NCBI GenBank assembly: GCA_023375785.1
Contig: SZWC01001566.1
Span: 106,860-170,859 of the forward strand
Source: Penium margaritaceum
Lineage: Eukaryota; Streptophyta; Zygnematophyceae; Desmidiales; Peniaceae
DNA length: 64,000 bases
Reading direction: 5' to 3'
Made by a program: the position numbers and the translations under genes. This document shows, piece after piece, positions 21,613-32,976 of this stretch; position 1 is the first letter of the stretch; each line of letters opens with the position of its first letter. The notes under the pieces are model-generated. The model ran no database searches. It was not told where the DNA came from and was given only the letters and a program-made list of their open reading frames with translations.

Positions 21613-24032
21613 GCAATGCCTGGCAATGCCTAGCAATGCTGGGGCAATGCCTAACAATGATTGGCCAATGCCGAGCAATTCCTGGGTAATGCTTGGTAAT
21701 GCCTAGGCAATGCCTAGGCAATGCTGCCAGAGCTTGGTAATGCCTGGCAATGCCTGGGCAATGCCTTGTAATGCCTGACAATGCTTCACAGAGCCTGGCA
21801 ATGCTTGGGTAATGCCTGGAAATGCCTTTCAATGCCTTAGCCATGCCTAGCAATGCCTCGCAATGCCTTGGCAATGCCTGGAAATGCCCGGGCAATGCCT
21901 AGTACTACGTGAGTAATGCCTCGCAATGCCCGGCAATGCTGGACAATGCCTGGCAATGCCTGTGCAATGCTTGGCAATGCCTTGGAAATGACGGGCAATG
22001 CCTGGGCAATGCTTCATAATGCGTGGCAATGCCTCAAAATGCCTAGCAATGCCTAGGCAATGCTTAGGAAATGCCTGGCAATGCTTGGCAATGCCTAGGC
22101 AATGCATGAGCAATGCCTGGGCAATGCCTGGCAATGCCTTGCAATGCCTGACAATGCCTAGGCAATGTGCGGCAATGCTTGGCAATGCCTTGCAATGCCT
22201 GGCAATGCCTTACATCGCCTGGCCATATCTTGTAATGCCTAGGCGATTCCTGGCAATGCCAAGGAATGCTTGGTAACGCTTGGCAATGCTTGGCTATGCC
22301 TGGGCACTGCTTGGGAATGCCTTGGCAATGCCTGGAAATGCCCGTGCACTGTCTAGCAATGCTTGGGAATGCGTGGCGATACCTAGCAATGCTTGGCAAT
22401 GCCTGGGCAATGCCTGGCAAAGCTAAACAATGCCTGGCAATGCTTGTGCAATGCATGGCAATGCGTGGCAATGCCTTGACAATGCCTGGAAATGTGTGGG
22501 CAATGCTTTGCAATGCCTGGCAATGCCTTGCAATGCTTGGACAATGCCTGTTCAATGCCTGGACAATGCGTGGCAATGCCTTGGAAATGCTTCGCAATGC
22601 CTGGCAATGCCTTAGAAATGCCTAGCAATGCCTGGCAATGCCTTGCAATGTTTGAAAATGCTTGGTAATGCCTAGGCAATGCCTGGGCAATGCGTGGCAA
22701 TGCCTAGCAATGCGTGGGCAATGCTTGGGCAATGCTTGGCAATGCATGGACAATGCATGGCAATGCCTAAGCAATGCCTGGCAATACCTGGCAATGCCTG
22801 GGCAATGCCTAGCAATGCTAGGGCAATGCATGGCAATGCCTGGCAATGCCTAGCGAATGCCTAGCAATGCCTAGGCAATTCCAGGTAATGCCTGGGCAAT
22901 GCCTGGCAACGCCTGGCAATTCCTGACAATACCTTGGGAATGCCTTGTAATGCTTGACAATGCTTTGCAATGCCTGGCAATGCTTGGGAAATGCGTGGCA
23001 ATGCCTGGAAATACCTTAGCAATGCCTTGCAATGCCTCGCAATGCCTAGGTAATGCTAAACAATGCTAGGCAATGCCTCGGCAATGCCTAGTAATGCCTG
23101 AGTAATGCCTCACAATGCCCGACGATGCTAGGGCAATGCTTGGCAATACTTGGCAATGCTTGGCAATGCTTGGCAACACCTGGACAATTCCTGAAAATGC
23201 TTGGCAATGCTTGGGCAATGCTTGGCAATGACTGGCAATGCCTCGACAATGCTTCGCAATGCCTGGCAATGCCTTGGCAATGCCTGGTAATGCCTTGGCA
23301 ATGCCTGGCAATGCCTTGGCAATGCCTGGCAATGCCTAGCAATGCCTGACAATGCATGGCAAGGCCTGGGCAATTTTCGGCAATGCCTGGTAGTGGCTCT
23401 CAATGCCTGGGCAATGTCTGGAAATGCCTGGCTATGCCTGGGCAATGCATGAAAATTCTCGGACAATGCGTGGCAATGCGTGGCACTGCCTTGGAATGCC
23501 AAACAATGCTTGGGCAATGCTTGGCAATGCCTGTGCAATGCTTGGCAACGCTTGGGCAATGCCTGGTAATGCCTGGGCAATACCTCGACAATGCCCAGTA
23601 ATGCCTGGGCATTGCGTGGCAATGCCTGGCAATATCTGGTAATGCCTAACAGTTTGTAGGCAATGCCTAGCAATGCCTGGCAATGCCTGGGCAATGCTTG
23701 GCAATTTGTGGTTATGCCTGGAAATACCTGACAATGCCTTGGTAACGCCTAGCAATACCTGGCAGTGCCTGGCAATGCCTGGGCAATGGGGCAAAATGTC
23801 TGGCAATGCCTGGTTATGCCTGGGCAATGCGGCAAAATGCCCGGGCAATGCGTGGCAATGCCTGGAAATGCCTGGAAAATGCATGGACATGCATGGGCAT
23901 TGCATGGCATTGTTTGGACAATGCCTGGCAATGTTTGGGGAATGCCTGGCAATGCCTAGACAATGCCTAACAATGCCTCACAGTGCCTGGCAATGCCTAG
24001 CAATACCTGGCAATGCCTGGCTATGCGTGGAT

Positions 24033-26407
24033 GATGCAACGACATCATGGAGATCCTGCACCAGATTGGGTTCGGAACTGCCGAGTTCGTAACCACTGGG
24101 TGGAAGGTCGACGCTCAGCTGTAAGCCATAATCCTCCTCTTGGCCTTGCCGGACAGTTGGAGCCCCGTGATCACCGTTGTAGGTAGCTGGTCCGTCGAGA
24201 AACTGAAGTAACCAAAGGTGGCTGAGTACATCCGCGATGAATGGATGCAGCGTGGTGGGAGAGAGAGTTGGGCAACATTAAGTTCAGCCTATGCCGTCTG
24301 CCCTCAAGGTTGAGGGGGAGGCAAGAAGGGGAAGGGTGCCAAGCAGAATACGAAGAAAGGTGACAAGAAGGGGGGATGTTGCGCTTGTGGAATAGAAGGC
24401 CACTACGCACGCAAGTGCCCCAACAAAAAGACGGACCAGCCGGGGAAGGCTGGGAAGAAGGATAACCACGCAATGATGGGGCAAGAGTCCGCCGACTTGA
24501 CAGATTCGGCAGTCACCATGATTGACTCCGGATCGGACCGCCACACACAATGCAAGCGGGCGGCACTTGTCACCTATGGCGCCTCGGAGCGGCGCATGAT
24601 GGTGAAGGCAACGTTTGTATCGAAGTGGATGTGGACGGGGAGGTTGTCACGATGGTAATTCTTGTACAATTCATGACGTGCTCCACATGCCCAACTTTAC
24701 GGCAAATCTGCTGTCGGTGAGCCGCCATACCGACAAGGGGCTCGAGGTGCTCTTCAAAAAAAAGGAGGCCATAATCCAAAAGGAGGGGGACGGCAAGGTG
24801 ATTGCATGTGGAAAGTGAGAGGACGACTTGTACCTGCTCCGTGCGAAGATCCTCGGCAACCGGACGGGGTCCAACGTTGCCCACCTCGTGAAGAAGGACG
24901 ATGGAGACTTGGACCTTTGGCACCGCCGCTGTGTCACATCACTCCCTCAACCGTGAGGTACATGGAGAAGAAGGAAGTGGTACGGGATCTTGCGGTCAAG
25001 AGCCTCGAAGCAGCCAAGAATGTCGTGTGCGAGCCGTGCGTGGTCAGCAAGGCAACACGGCAGCCGTTTGATGGCAAAGGGATGCGTGCATCGGCGAAGT
25101 TGGAGGTGGTGCACACAGATGTGTGCGGACCGTTCGAGCCCTCCATCGGTGGGACACGCTACTTTGTCACCTTCATCGACGACCACAGCCGTAAACTGTA
25201 CCTTTACAACATCAAGAAGAAGAGTGATGTGTTTTCATGCATTGAGGATTTTGTGGCAATAGTGGAGCGGAAAACAGAGCTGAAGGCGAAGGTATTCCGG
25301 AGTGACAATGGCGGCGAGTTCAAGGGCTGTTCGGCATGGATGAAGAGCAAGGGATTGTGTGGCAGAAAACTATGCCACATTCTTTGCAGCAGAACGGTGT
25401 CACCGAGAGGGTAAACGGCACCATCCTCAACATAGTCTAGTCAATGTTGAGTGATGCTGGCCTCATGCAGCAGTACTTGGGCGAGGAGGCATGGACAGCG
25501 GCGTACATCATGAACTTGATGCCGATGAAGCCTCTTAAAGACGCGGAGTCCAAGGTGTAAAAGATGCCACAAGAAGTGTGGAGCGGGAGGAGGCTAATTG
25601 TGGCTCACCTTCGTACATTCGGCTGCGTTGCACATGCTGTTGTGCAGGCACGGGAGGGGCGGGGCAAGTTAGACCCGTGGACTCGCCGGTGCATCTTCGT
25701 CGGGTACGAGAGTGGGAGCAAGGCGTACCGGCTCTTTGACCCGCGAAGGCAGCAGATCGTGAACAGTCACAACGTCACATTCAACGAGGACAGCCGTTGG
25801 ACAGACAAGGACGCACGTCTCTCCAAGCAGGTGGAGTAGCTGCCACTCCTCGAAGGGGAGATGCCGGAGGCTGTAAAAGAGGGTGACATCTGAGCGGCTC
25901 CAACAGGCGAAAACCATCCGAGGGATGGGGGAGCGGCTGATGTGTGGTCAGTTGAGTCGGACAATGAGTTCGAAGCACTGGCAGCAGTGGAGATGAATGA
26001 GGAGGTGGGGAGTGAGTCCACATCTCCAAGGTCTACGAGAGAGGGGGAGCAGGCCATGGGTGCAAGTGGCACCGCGAGGGGGCAGTAGCAGTAGCAGAAG
26101 CAGCCGCAGCAGTAACAACAGCCTCAACAGCAGCTCCAGAGAAGCGGACACAGGAGGATGGCAAAGATATGCGATGCTGCAGAGGGCATCTAGACCGGGT
26201 TCACTCAAGCGTTCTTTGCGCAAGAGGAGGCCGAGACCGTCAAGGAGGCATTGCAGGGGAAGGATGGGGCTGATTGGGAGGGAGCTATAAAATCTGAGCT
26301 CGCCTCTCATGTGGAGAATGGAACTTGAGAGCTGATCAACAGGCCAGTGGACGAGAAAATCATCAGCTCCAAGTGGATCTTTAAGAAGAAGCTCACCAAG
26401 GAGGGGA
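24033..26407 (+). pseudogene. Cop-B gag, protease and integrase remnants
   Basis: Fragments in several frames match Cop-A in order: gag (MEILHQIGFG, LLALPDSWSP), a CCHC zinc knuckle at 24,377-24,418 (C-x2-C-x4-H-x4-C), protease MIDSGSDRHTQC, the pre-integrase Cys pairs (CEPCVVSKATRQPF), then HTDVCGPF and FRSDNGGEF. The third integrase motif is frameshifted. In-frame stops include TAA 24,122-24,124 where Cop-A and Cop-C have Gln, TGA 24,816-24,818, TGA 25,891-25,893 and TGA 26,326-26,328. A poly-Gln tract at about 26,083-26,135 holds TAG, TAG and TAA among CAG/CAA codons. Clearly non-functional under any code. It supplies the zinc knuckle missing from Cop-A. Confidence 0.88.
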
Positions 26408-26412
26408 AGGTG
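26408..26412 (+). repeat. Target-site duplication AGGTG, left of nested element
   Basis: AGGTG precedes the TGTCAG terminus and is repeated at 30,313-30,317 after TGACA. Removing the insertion and one AGGTG restores continuity of the Cop-B RT reading (KEGKV). Confidence 0.92.
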
Positions 26413-27029
26413 TGTCAGAAGAATGCAGTGAGAGGAGACGGCAAGGCCAGAAGCAAGTAGAAGCTGCGGAACATGCACGATTACGTCAGCCAGGTGACGG
26501 AAGCGAGAGCGGTTCTGAGGAGTTAGTTGCAGAGCTTACGGTAAGGTGAACCTCTGAAGATGTGAGATAGACATGAGTTTTGATGAGACAAGGCAAGAAT
26601 GAGGTGAGCGGTGGACGGTATGTGGTGAGCAAAGGAGCGAGAGTGACAAAGCAAAGGGTTGCAGACTGGGAGTGGTCGGTGAAGCCAAGATAGGCGAGGA
26701 GTGAGCAGAGCAAAGACACGGCGGCAAAGCCGCGGAACCAAAGGGGAACAGGATGGGAAGAACTGTTCTGGTTAACTTTGAGGGAATTAACATCCTTGGT
26801 AATATATCTCAGAACAGGACAAAATTAGAGTAAAGGTTTCTTTTCCGCTAGCCGGACGCGGTTGCGACGTGGGTGCAGTTATTAGGGGCGGCTTGCCTCA
26901 GGATACTTGATCGTGACCGACAATCGGTTGGCGAGGGGGTTCGTGCTGGTCCCGGTACGGAACCTGAACCTTATTCAGAGCTCGGATTATCCCAGGGATT
27001 ATATCAGTGTTGACTTCAATATTCCGACA
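26413..27029 (-). repeat. Nested element 3' LTR
   Basis: 617 bp, TGTCAGAAGAATGCAG to TTCCGACA on the plus strand, matching 29,696-30,312 end to end. Confidence 0.93.
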
Positions 27030-27041
27030 GCCCCCCTTGAA
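27030..27041 (-). other. Nested element polypurine tract
   Basis: The minus strand reads TTCAAGGGGGGC immediately before the 3' LTR. Confidence 0.8.
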
Positions 27042-27683
27042 GTCAATACTTTCTGAGGATGTGGAGCACAGGTCAGATATAGGGTTTGCCAGGTCTCTGA
27101 GAAGCCTTCGTGTGGTTGCCAGATGAGTGGATGAAGAGAGTGATGGGTGGTGAGGATGAGCGCCTCCTTCAAGAGTGCTTCAACCCAGTCCGTACCAAGA
27201 AGGGCTCTGGAGTGGAGAAGACCAAGAAGCACCTGTCGGAGATTGAACTCGGAAAATTGGAGTCCCTCCAGATTGAGTAGTAGTTCAACTCTCCATTGAT
27301 GGTAGTTTGTGGAACCATCTCTTTCCCTGTGCAATTAGGGGGAATCTCGTAGGCACTCTGGAAGATGAGCGACGAGATCAGTCAATGCCTTGTCAGGTGT
27401 TGAACAATCAATGAGGTATATCGGTTTCATTGATGGTACAACAAGTAGAAGGGCAGTCGCTGTATTGTTGATCGTGATTTGCTCCAGTCTATGGAGTGCC
27501 AAGAGGAACCTGTGATTCATCAAGGTCGTCTGTCGAGGAAGCCTTGATGAGGGTGCTGATCCAAGGGGATACCGCCGAGATCTCATTCTTTTTGGTATTA
27601 TCCCTTAGAGGGGTGCTGATGGAGGTGTTGGAAATGGTGAGGGTGCTGAGTGCTGGGAGTACAGGAGAGGAGGGTGCTGCCAC
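27042..27683 (-). pseudogene. Possible gag remnant of nested element
   Basis: Short minus-strand frames just upstream of the polypurine tract resemble a copia gag N-terminus: MAAPSSPVLPALSTL near 27,683, and DGSTNYHQWRVELLLNLEGL near 27,300-27,335, similar to the NYxxWR...L signature of gag. They lie in different frames with stops between. Nothing after this resembles a zinc knuckle or pol; the interior runs straight into the 3' LTR. Similarity is short, so treat it as suggestive. Confidence 0.35.
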
Positions 27684-28099
27684 AACGCCACGCTCAAGGA
27701 GGGCTCTGCCACAGTGACCTCGGTGAGTCTAGGGAAATGTAGCCAAGTCCCAAGATTAAGCAACCAGCTCCACGGATACAACGGCTTGTGCCACCGGTTA
27801 GCTTAATCAAGCAGGGAGACGGGTGGTGTCCGGGTCCAGTGGCGTTCGGATGAAGCTTTTGTCGACATGCTTTGGCTACGAATGCAGGTGCTTGTGGGGA
27901 TAGATGTGATGGGTACAAGAGGAAGTAGTGGTGAAGCAGGAGTTTTCCTCTTTTGCTGGAGGAGTGACGGCTTGTGCTCCAGTGTGCTCAATTCTGACAA
28001 GCAGGGTGACTGGAGGTGTCGGATGCTCTAGCGGGAGAGTGAGACCTGCTGCTTCTCGAGAATGGCAAGGACTCAAGTAGCTACGAGAAGAGCAGTGTT

Positions 28100-28720
28100 A
28101 CCAGGCAGATCCTTGTGAGGAAAAATGGGTAGAGGGTCAGATAGTCTGAGGACTGGGGCTTGGCAATGGATGATGATGAAAGGTGGAGGAAAAGAGGGTG
28201 GCAAAGTGGGCGCAGGGATGAAACCACGTGTGCTACTTGAGGGATCGGCGTGGGCACAGGTTGTCGCAAGACAGGCGAATCCTTGTGCCGAGCAAGTGAT
28301 GAAGGTGGATGAAGGCGGAAGCGCGGAAGATAATGAAGTGGGCGCAGAGACAAAATCTCGTACGCTGTAAAGTAGGGGAGTAGGATGCGGCAAGGGGATA
28401 GCAATTGCCAATGCGCCGTAGGAAATCTGCTGCTGGCATGGGCACATGCTGCTACAAAGGGCAGCTAGCTCGTGTAGATCCTTGTGCTGGCAGTAGATGC
28501 TGATGATGAGGAGGCAAAGCTGATGATATAGAAGTGGGCGCAGGGGCGAGCCGCATGCACTACAGGAAGTTTCGGCGTGGGTGCAGGTTGTCGCGCAACA
28601 GGCGATGCGACCGGGCAGATCCTTGTGCCAAGCAGAGAACGATGTGGAAGCGAAGGAAGGCGGAGGCGGCTGATGATTTTGTGGGCGCAAGGGCGGAACC
28701 ACGTGCACTACTAAGCGTTG
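28100..28720. repeat. Degenerate ~150-200 bp tandem repeats inside nested element
   Basis: GATCCTTGTG or AATCCTTGTG recurs near 28,109, 28,279, 28,478 and 28,618. Each is followed by a GTGGGCGCAG or GTGGGCGCAA string and usually an ACCACGTG or similar. Spacings run from about 140 to 200 bp. The minus strand gives Ser/Pro/His-rich frames (for example 28,073-28,747) that look like repeat translations rather than a protein family. Confidence 0.65.
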
Positions 28721-28980
28721 TGGATGATGATGAAGAGGAGGCGGCAAGGAGAATGATGTGAGAACAAAAGGAGGATGAGGAGGAACTGATGATGATGCTG
28801 ATGGCGCAACGAGGAATGAAGATGATGATCAAGGACGAGGATACGCAGAGGCTGAGAGCGAGAGGAGTTCGGCAGCAGGAGGATGGCGATGATGCGATGA
28901 GACAAGTCGTGGTGGAGGGTGGATAGAAGGGTAAGTGAGGACAACATTGGGCGCAGAGCAAGGCACCTAGTTCCTTTGTT

Positions 28981-29200
28981 GTCAGGAGAGTGACGGCTTA
29001 TCCCCAGTTGGCCCGAGACCGACAGGCAGGAAGACTGGTGGTGTCCGATATCCTGACAGCGAGAGAAAAAAGGTTGCATTAGGGCAAGTCGTGAGGTAGG
29101 CGGTGATGCCGGTCCGTAGGTCAGGAGACTGACTACTTGTTCCCCAGGTGGCCCGAGACCGACGGGCAGGAAGACTGGTGGTGTCTAATGTCCTGATGGC
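28981..29200. repeat. Direct repeat pair inside nested element
   Basis: A block starting GTCAGGAGAGTGAC at 28,981 and another starting GTCAGGAGACTGAC near 29,120 share GGCCCGAGACCGAC, GGCAGGAAGACTGGTGGTGT and a following TCCTGA. Period about 140 bp. Related GGGTGGTGTCC and GGAGGTGTC strings lie near 27,820 and 28,010. Confidence 0.7.
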
Positions 29201-29683
29201 GGAAGGCATTCTGCCGTTGCTGACGACAAGCAGAGGCGGCGCAGAAGAGCGTCTCAATGCGACAGATGTGAGAGGGCTAAGGCACATATCGCGGATGAAG
29301 AGGATGATGCCAAGAAGGAAAATAAGGGAGGAGGAGACACTTGCGAAGGCTGAGGTGGTGAGAGGCAGACGCGGCGGGCGGCAGGAAGCTTCCAGGAAGA
29401 TGACGACAGATAACGACTCGAGGGCTGCTTACGGCTGTTGCTGACGCCGAATCACCGATTGTTGGCCACGAGCACAAGATGGCCACAAGGCTTTCTCAGG
29501 GTGATTAGGCGTTTCTCCAGCACGAAGAGCACTTCAGGCGGTGCTACTGATGTCAGCTGCTAGTTGAGCAGAGAGGCGCAAGTTGGCGGTAGAGGTGGCT
29601 GAGGAATGCAGGTCACAGAAGCGAGGCGATGACGACGGCAGGGAGATGACTCGGTCAAGGAGCACCAGGTGATGTTGTCTGAT

Positions 29684-29695
29684 GCTCTGATACCA
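29684..29695 (-). other. Nested element primer-binding site
   Basis: Directly after the 5' LTR the minus strand reads TGGTATCAGAGC, complementary to the 3' end of plant-type initiator tRNA-Met. This is the standard copia site and differs from the half-tRNA sites of Cop-A and Cop-C. Confidence 0.93.
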
Positions 29696-30312
29696 TGTCA
29701 GAAGAATGCAGTGAGAGGAGACGGCAAGGCCAGAAGCAGGTAGCAGAAGCAGAACATGCACGAGGACGTCAGCCAAGTGAGAGAAGCGAGAGCGGTCCCA
29801 AGGAGTTAGTTGCAGAGCTTACAGTAAGGTGAACCTTTGAAGATGTGAGATAGACAGGAGTTTTGATGAGACAAGGCGAGAAAAAGGTGAGCGGTGGACG
29901 GTAAGTGGTGAGCGAAGGAGCGAGAGTGACGAAGCAAAGAGCTGCAGACTGGGAGTGGTCGGCGAAGCCAAGATAGGCAAGGAGTGAGCAGAGCAAAGAC
30001 ACGGCGGCGAAGCTGCGGAACAAGAGGGGAACAGGATGGGAAGAACTGTTGTGCTTAACTTTGAGGGAATCAACATCCTCGGTAATACATCTCAGAACAG
30101 GACAAAATTAGAGCAATGGCTTCTTTTCCGCTAGCCGGACGCGGTTGCGACGCAGGCATAGTTATTAGGGGCGGCTTGCCTCAAGATACTCAATCGTGAC
30201 CGACAATCGGTTGGCGAGGGGGTTCGTGCTGGTCCCGGTACAGAACCTGAACCTTATTCAGAACTCGGATAATCTAAGGGATTATATCAGTGTTGACTTC
30301 AATATTCTGACA
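29696..30312 (-). repeat. Nested element 5' LTR
   Basis: 617-bp copy of 26,413-27,029, ending in TTCTGACA on the plus strand, followed by the AGGTG duplication. Confidence 0.93.
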
Positions 30313-30317
30313 AGGTG
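30313..30317 (+). repeat. Target-site duplication AGGTG, right of nested element
   Basis: Second copy of AGGTG; the Cop-B RT sequence resumes here. Confidence 0.92.
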
Positions 30318-31699
30318 GACCGGTAAAGGCGCGGCTGGTGGCGAAGGGGTTCTTCCAGCAGAAGAGTGAACATTATGATGAAACCTTCACACCGGTGATA
30401 AAATTTGCCTCCATCCGCTCCATTCTCTTGGTGGCGGTGGCGCGTGACTATGAAGTCCACCAAATGGATGTGAAAACCGCATTCCTCAATGACAACCTTG
30501 ACAAGGAGGTCCTCATGGAGGTGTCGGAGGGGGTGGACACGCCGCTGGGGAAGGTGTGCCACCTTTGCAAGGCACTCTACGTGCTGAAGCAAGCGCCACT
30601 CATGTGGTACCTGAAAATGGACAGCTTCATAACCAAGCTTGGCTTCAAGTGCTACGAGGCGGATCACTACGTGTACGTGCGGAAGCAGCTGGGGTTACAC
30701 AAGTTCGTGGTTCTTTACAAGGATGAACTCATCCTCGTGTTATCGTACATGGAGGAGTTGGTGAACCTAAAGCAGCAGCTGAGCGGTCGGTTTAAAATGA
30801 CCAACATGAGCGAGCTCGAGTACTATCTCGGTGTCACCATCAAGAGGGACCTCAAGGCAGGCAAGCTGGAGATGGGGCAGGCAAAATACGCACAAGAGGT
30901 GCTCCACCACCACAACATGGAGGAGTGCAACCCCATCGGCACACCCATGACCGCCACATGTGAGCTAAGCTCCAGCATGGGACTGAGCACGGATGAGGAG
31001 AAGGAGGAGATGGCAGGTGTGCCATACCAGTCTGTAGTGGGGAGCATCATGTACGCCATGGTAGCAACACGATCCATCCTGGCCTTTGCGGAGGGCCAAG
31101 TGAGCCGGTATGTTGTTGACCCGGGGCCGCTACATTGGCAAGCGGTGAAGCATATCCTCCGCTACCTCAAGGCAACAAAACAATCGCGGCTCATGTTTGG
31201 AGGGGGAGCGCGTGGCAACTCCGTCGAGTTGGTCGGCTACTCGAATGCGGACTGGGCTGATGATGTGGATTACAGAAAATCAACATCGGGGTACGTGTTT
31301 GTGCTTGGTGGTACAGCAGTTTCATGGGCAAGCAGGTTACAGGACTGTATGGCAGTGTCGAGCACCAAGGCAGAGTTCATCGCACTCGCAGAAGCCGCAA
31401 AGGAGGTGGTGTGGCTGCGGCGGCTGCTAAAGGTGATCGGGGTGCTACAAAGGAAGCCGAAGGTACTCATTGTTGCCAACAGGAGTGCCATTAGCCTGAC
31501 CTAGAACCCGGTGCTGCATAGGAGGACCAAGCATATCAAGATCCGGCATCACTATGCGCGAGACTTGGTGGTGAAGGAAGATACGGATTGTGTGTATCGT
31601 GGCACTAAGTGCATGCTCGCCGACGCCATGACCAAGGCACAGTCCAAGGACAGGCACAACGCAAGCTGCATGGAGCTTAGTCTGTGCTGTGTGGTTTGA
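30318..31699 (+). pseudogene. Cop-B reverse transcriptase and RNase H
   Basis: Colinear with Cop-A RT/RNase H. The frame 30,338-31,504 stays open for 388 codons (KFASIRSILL, MDVKTAFLND, KQAPLMWYLK, ELEYYLG, PYQSVVGSIMYAMVATR) before TAG at 31,502-31,504. The frame continues past that TAG through HRRTKHIKIRHHYARDLV and LADAMTKAQ to TGA at 31,697-31,699. Catalytic residues are lost: the YVDD box reads YKDE (30,716-30,727), RNase H YSDADWAGD reads YSNADWADD, and SSTEAEY reads SSTKAEF. The enzyme would be inactive even if translated. Confidence 0.9.
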
Positions 31700-31740
31700 A
31701 ATGCTGCAGGTTCCAAGGACAGGGCATCAAGGCTGTGGTG

Positions 31741-31752
31741 CAAGGGGGAGAT
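31741..31752 (+). other. Cop-B polypurine tract
   Basis: CAAGGGGGAGAT directly upstream of the 3' LTR, identical to that of Cop-A. Confidence 0.9.
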
Positions 31753-32473
31753 TGTTGACATGGTGTGCCCCTTGCCATGAGTGCCATTGATCGTATTCCC
31801 TGGTTCGACCACTGGTGTTTTGGTCAAACACTGATATGACTTAAGGTTTGGATTCCTTGGATTTTTCTATGCAAGATCAAGCTTTGAATTGCTCGTTTTG
31901 AGTGAGTATTAAAAACATTATGCTGGCCCAAAGTTTGGGTGTGGTGTTTGGCGGGTAGAACCTGGTACCCGCCATGGGTGGCGGGAGAATCCATTGCCGG
32001 TGATCCGATTTCAACTCCAATGACCTCCAAATGCACCAAGGCCATAACCAGGGAATTATCCTTGACCAGGGTGAACTTCTCCTTGAATTCTGGGTGAGGA
32101 AAGGCCCTCTGCCGGGTCATTGTCGAAGCGCCTCCATTGCCTAGAATGCAAGGCAAGGTGGACGGCTCCACCAACGGTTAGTTCGATGGCCGTATCAACG
32201 GTTCTACTACTCCAATTTGGGTGTTCTTGGATGCGTTAGAAAGCTTAGATCACAGGCTATAAGGATGCAATGTAATCTTACTATGCTAATTGACCAAAAC
32301 GTGTTTCAATTCAAGTCTCCTGAAAGCCACGTGTTCTGCCCACTCACATATGTGATCCTTTTCCTCCACACTCTTCACCAATGGTGTCCATTGGCTGTCC
32401 CCAAACATCTGTACTATACATTAGTGAGAGCAAGACATCCTTGAGGGTGCCTCTACATTCACTACTGTCAACA
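31753..32473 (+). repeat. Cop-B 3' LTR
   Basis: 721 bp from TGTTGACATGG to ACTGTCAACA, clearly related to the Cop-A LTR (reverse complement) but well diverged. The hairpin of the Cop-A LTR is disrupted here. The flank after the LTR is inverted satellite. Confidence 0.9.
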
Positions 32474-32976
32474 AGGTGTTGCCTACGCATTGTCCAGGCA
32501 TTGTGAGGCATAACCCACGCATTGGCCAGACATTGCCCAGGCTTTGCCAGGCATTGCCCAGGCATTGCTGAGGCATTGCCTAGGCATTGCCATGCATTTC
32601 CAAGCATTTCCAGGAATTGCTAGGCATTGCCAGTCATTGCAGGCATTGCCCAGGCTGTGTCAGGCATTGCCCATGCATTGTCCAGGCATTTCCAGGCACT
32701 TTCGAGGGATTGTCGAGGCATTGCCAGGCATTGTCTAGGCATTGCCAGGCATTGCCTAGGCATTGCAAGGCATTGCCCAGGCTTTTCCAGGTATTGCCAG
32801 GCATTACCCAGGCATTGCGAGGCATTGCCCAGGCAATGCCAGGAGTGATTAGGCATTGCCAAGCATTTCCAGGCATTTCAAGCATTGTCCAAGCATTGTC
32901 CAAGCATTTCCAGCAATTGCAAGTCATTGCCAAGCATTGCCCAAGTATTGCCAAGCATTACGAGGCATTGCTCGGC
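32474..32976 (-). repeat. Satellite in inverted orientation between two LTRs
   Basis: About 500 bp of GGCATTGCCA units, opposite in orientation to the blocks on either side. It is bounded on the left by the Cop-B 3' LTR and on the right by an LTR fragment in the same orientation as Cop-B. Confidence 0.88.

Larger units (their letters stand above)
19676..24030 (+). repeat. GGCAATGCCT satellite, block 3
   Basis: The array resumes in plus orientation after Cop-A. The first ~900 bp continue copy 2 of the 2.35-kb higher-order repeat. An inverted block occupies 21,250-21,612. Near 23,785-23,850 a short local duplication carries GGGGCAAAATG and GCGGCAAAATG. The array ends abruptly at the Cop-B gag fragment. 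Confidence 0.95.
26413..30312 (-). mobile_element. Nested LARD-like LTR element
   Basis: A 3,900-bp element inside Cop-B RT: two 617-bp LTRs (TGTCAG...TGACA), an AGGTG duplication, a canonical PBS next to the right LTR and a polypurine tract next to the left LTR, so it reads on the minus strand. The ~2.67-kb interior has no recognisable protease, integrase, RT or RNase H on either strand. It holds only a possible gag remnant near the 3' LTR and purine-rich internal repeats. This is the profile of a large non-autonomous LTR derivative that would depend on another element for its enzymes. The LTRs differ at roughly 40-45 positions by eye, so it is older than Cop-A. Confidence 0.88.
24031..32473 (+). 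mobile_element. Cop-B, decayed 5'-truncated copia element related to Cop-A
   Basis: A plus-strand relative of Cop-A (colinear protein similarity through gag, protease, integrase, RT and RNase H, and a related 3' LTR). No 5' LTR, PBS or gag start is present: satellite abuts gag codons directly at about 24,031. Coding is broken by frameshifts and all three stop codons. A separate LTR element (26,413-30,312) is nested in the start of RT. The 3' end is intact, with a polypurine tract at 31,741-31,752 and an LTR at 31,753-32,473. Because LTR elements are not normally 5'-truncated on insertion, deletion, recombination or a misjoin is likely. Confidence 0.88.

Noticed and set aside
28073-28747. 224-codon minus-strand ORF in the nested element
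   Set aside because: Pro/Ser/His-rich translation of degenerate purine-rich tandem repeats; no family resemblance and no continuity with gag.
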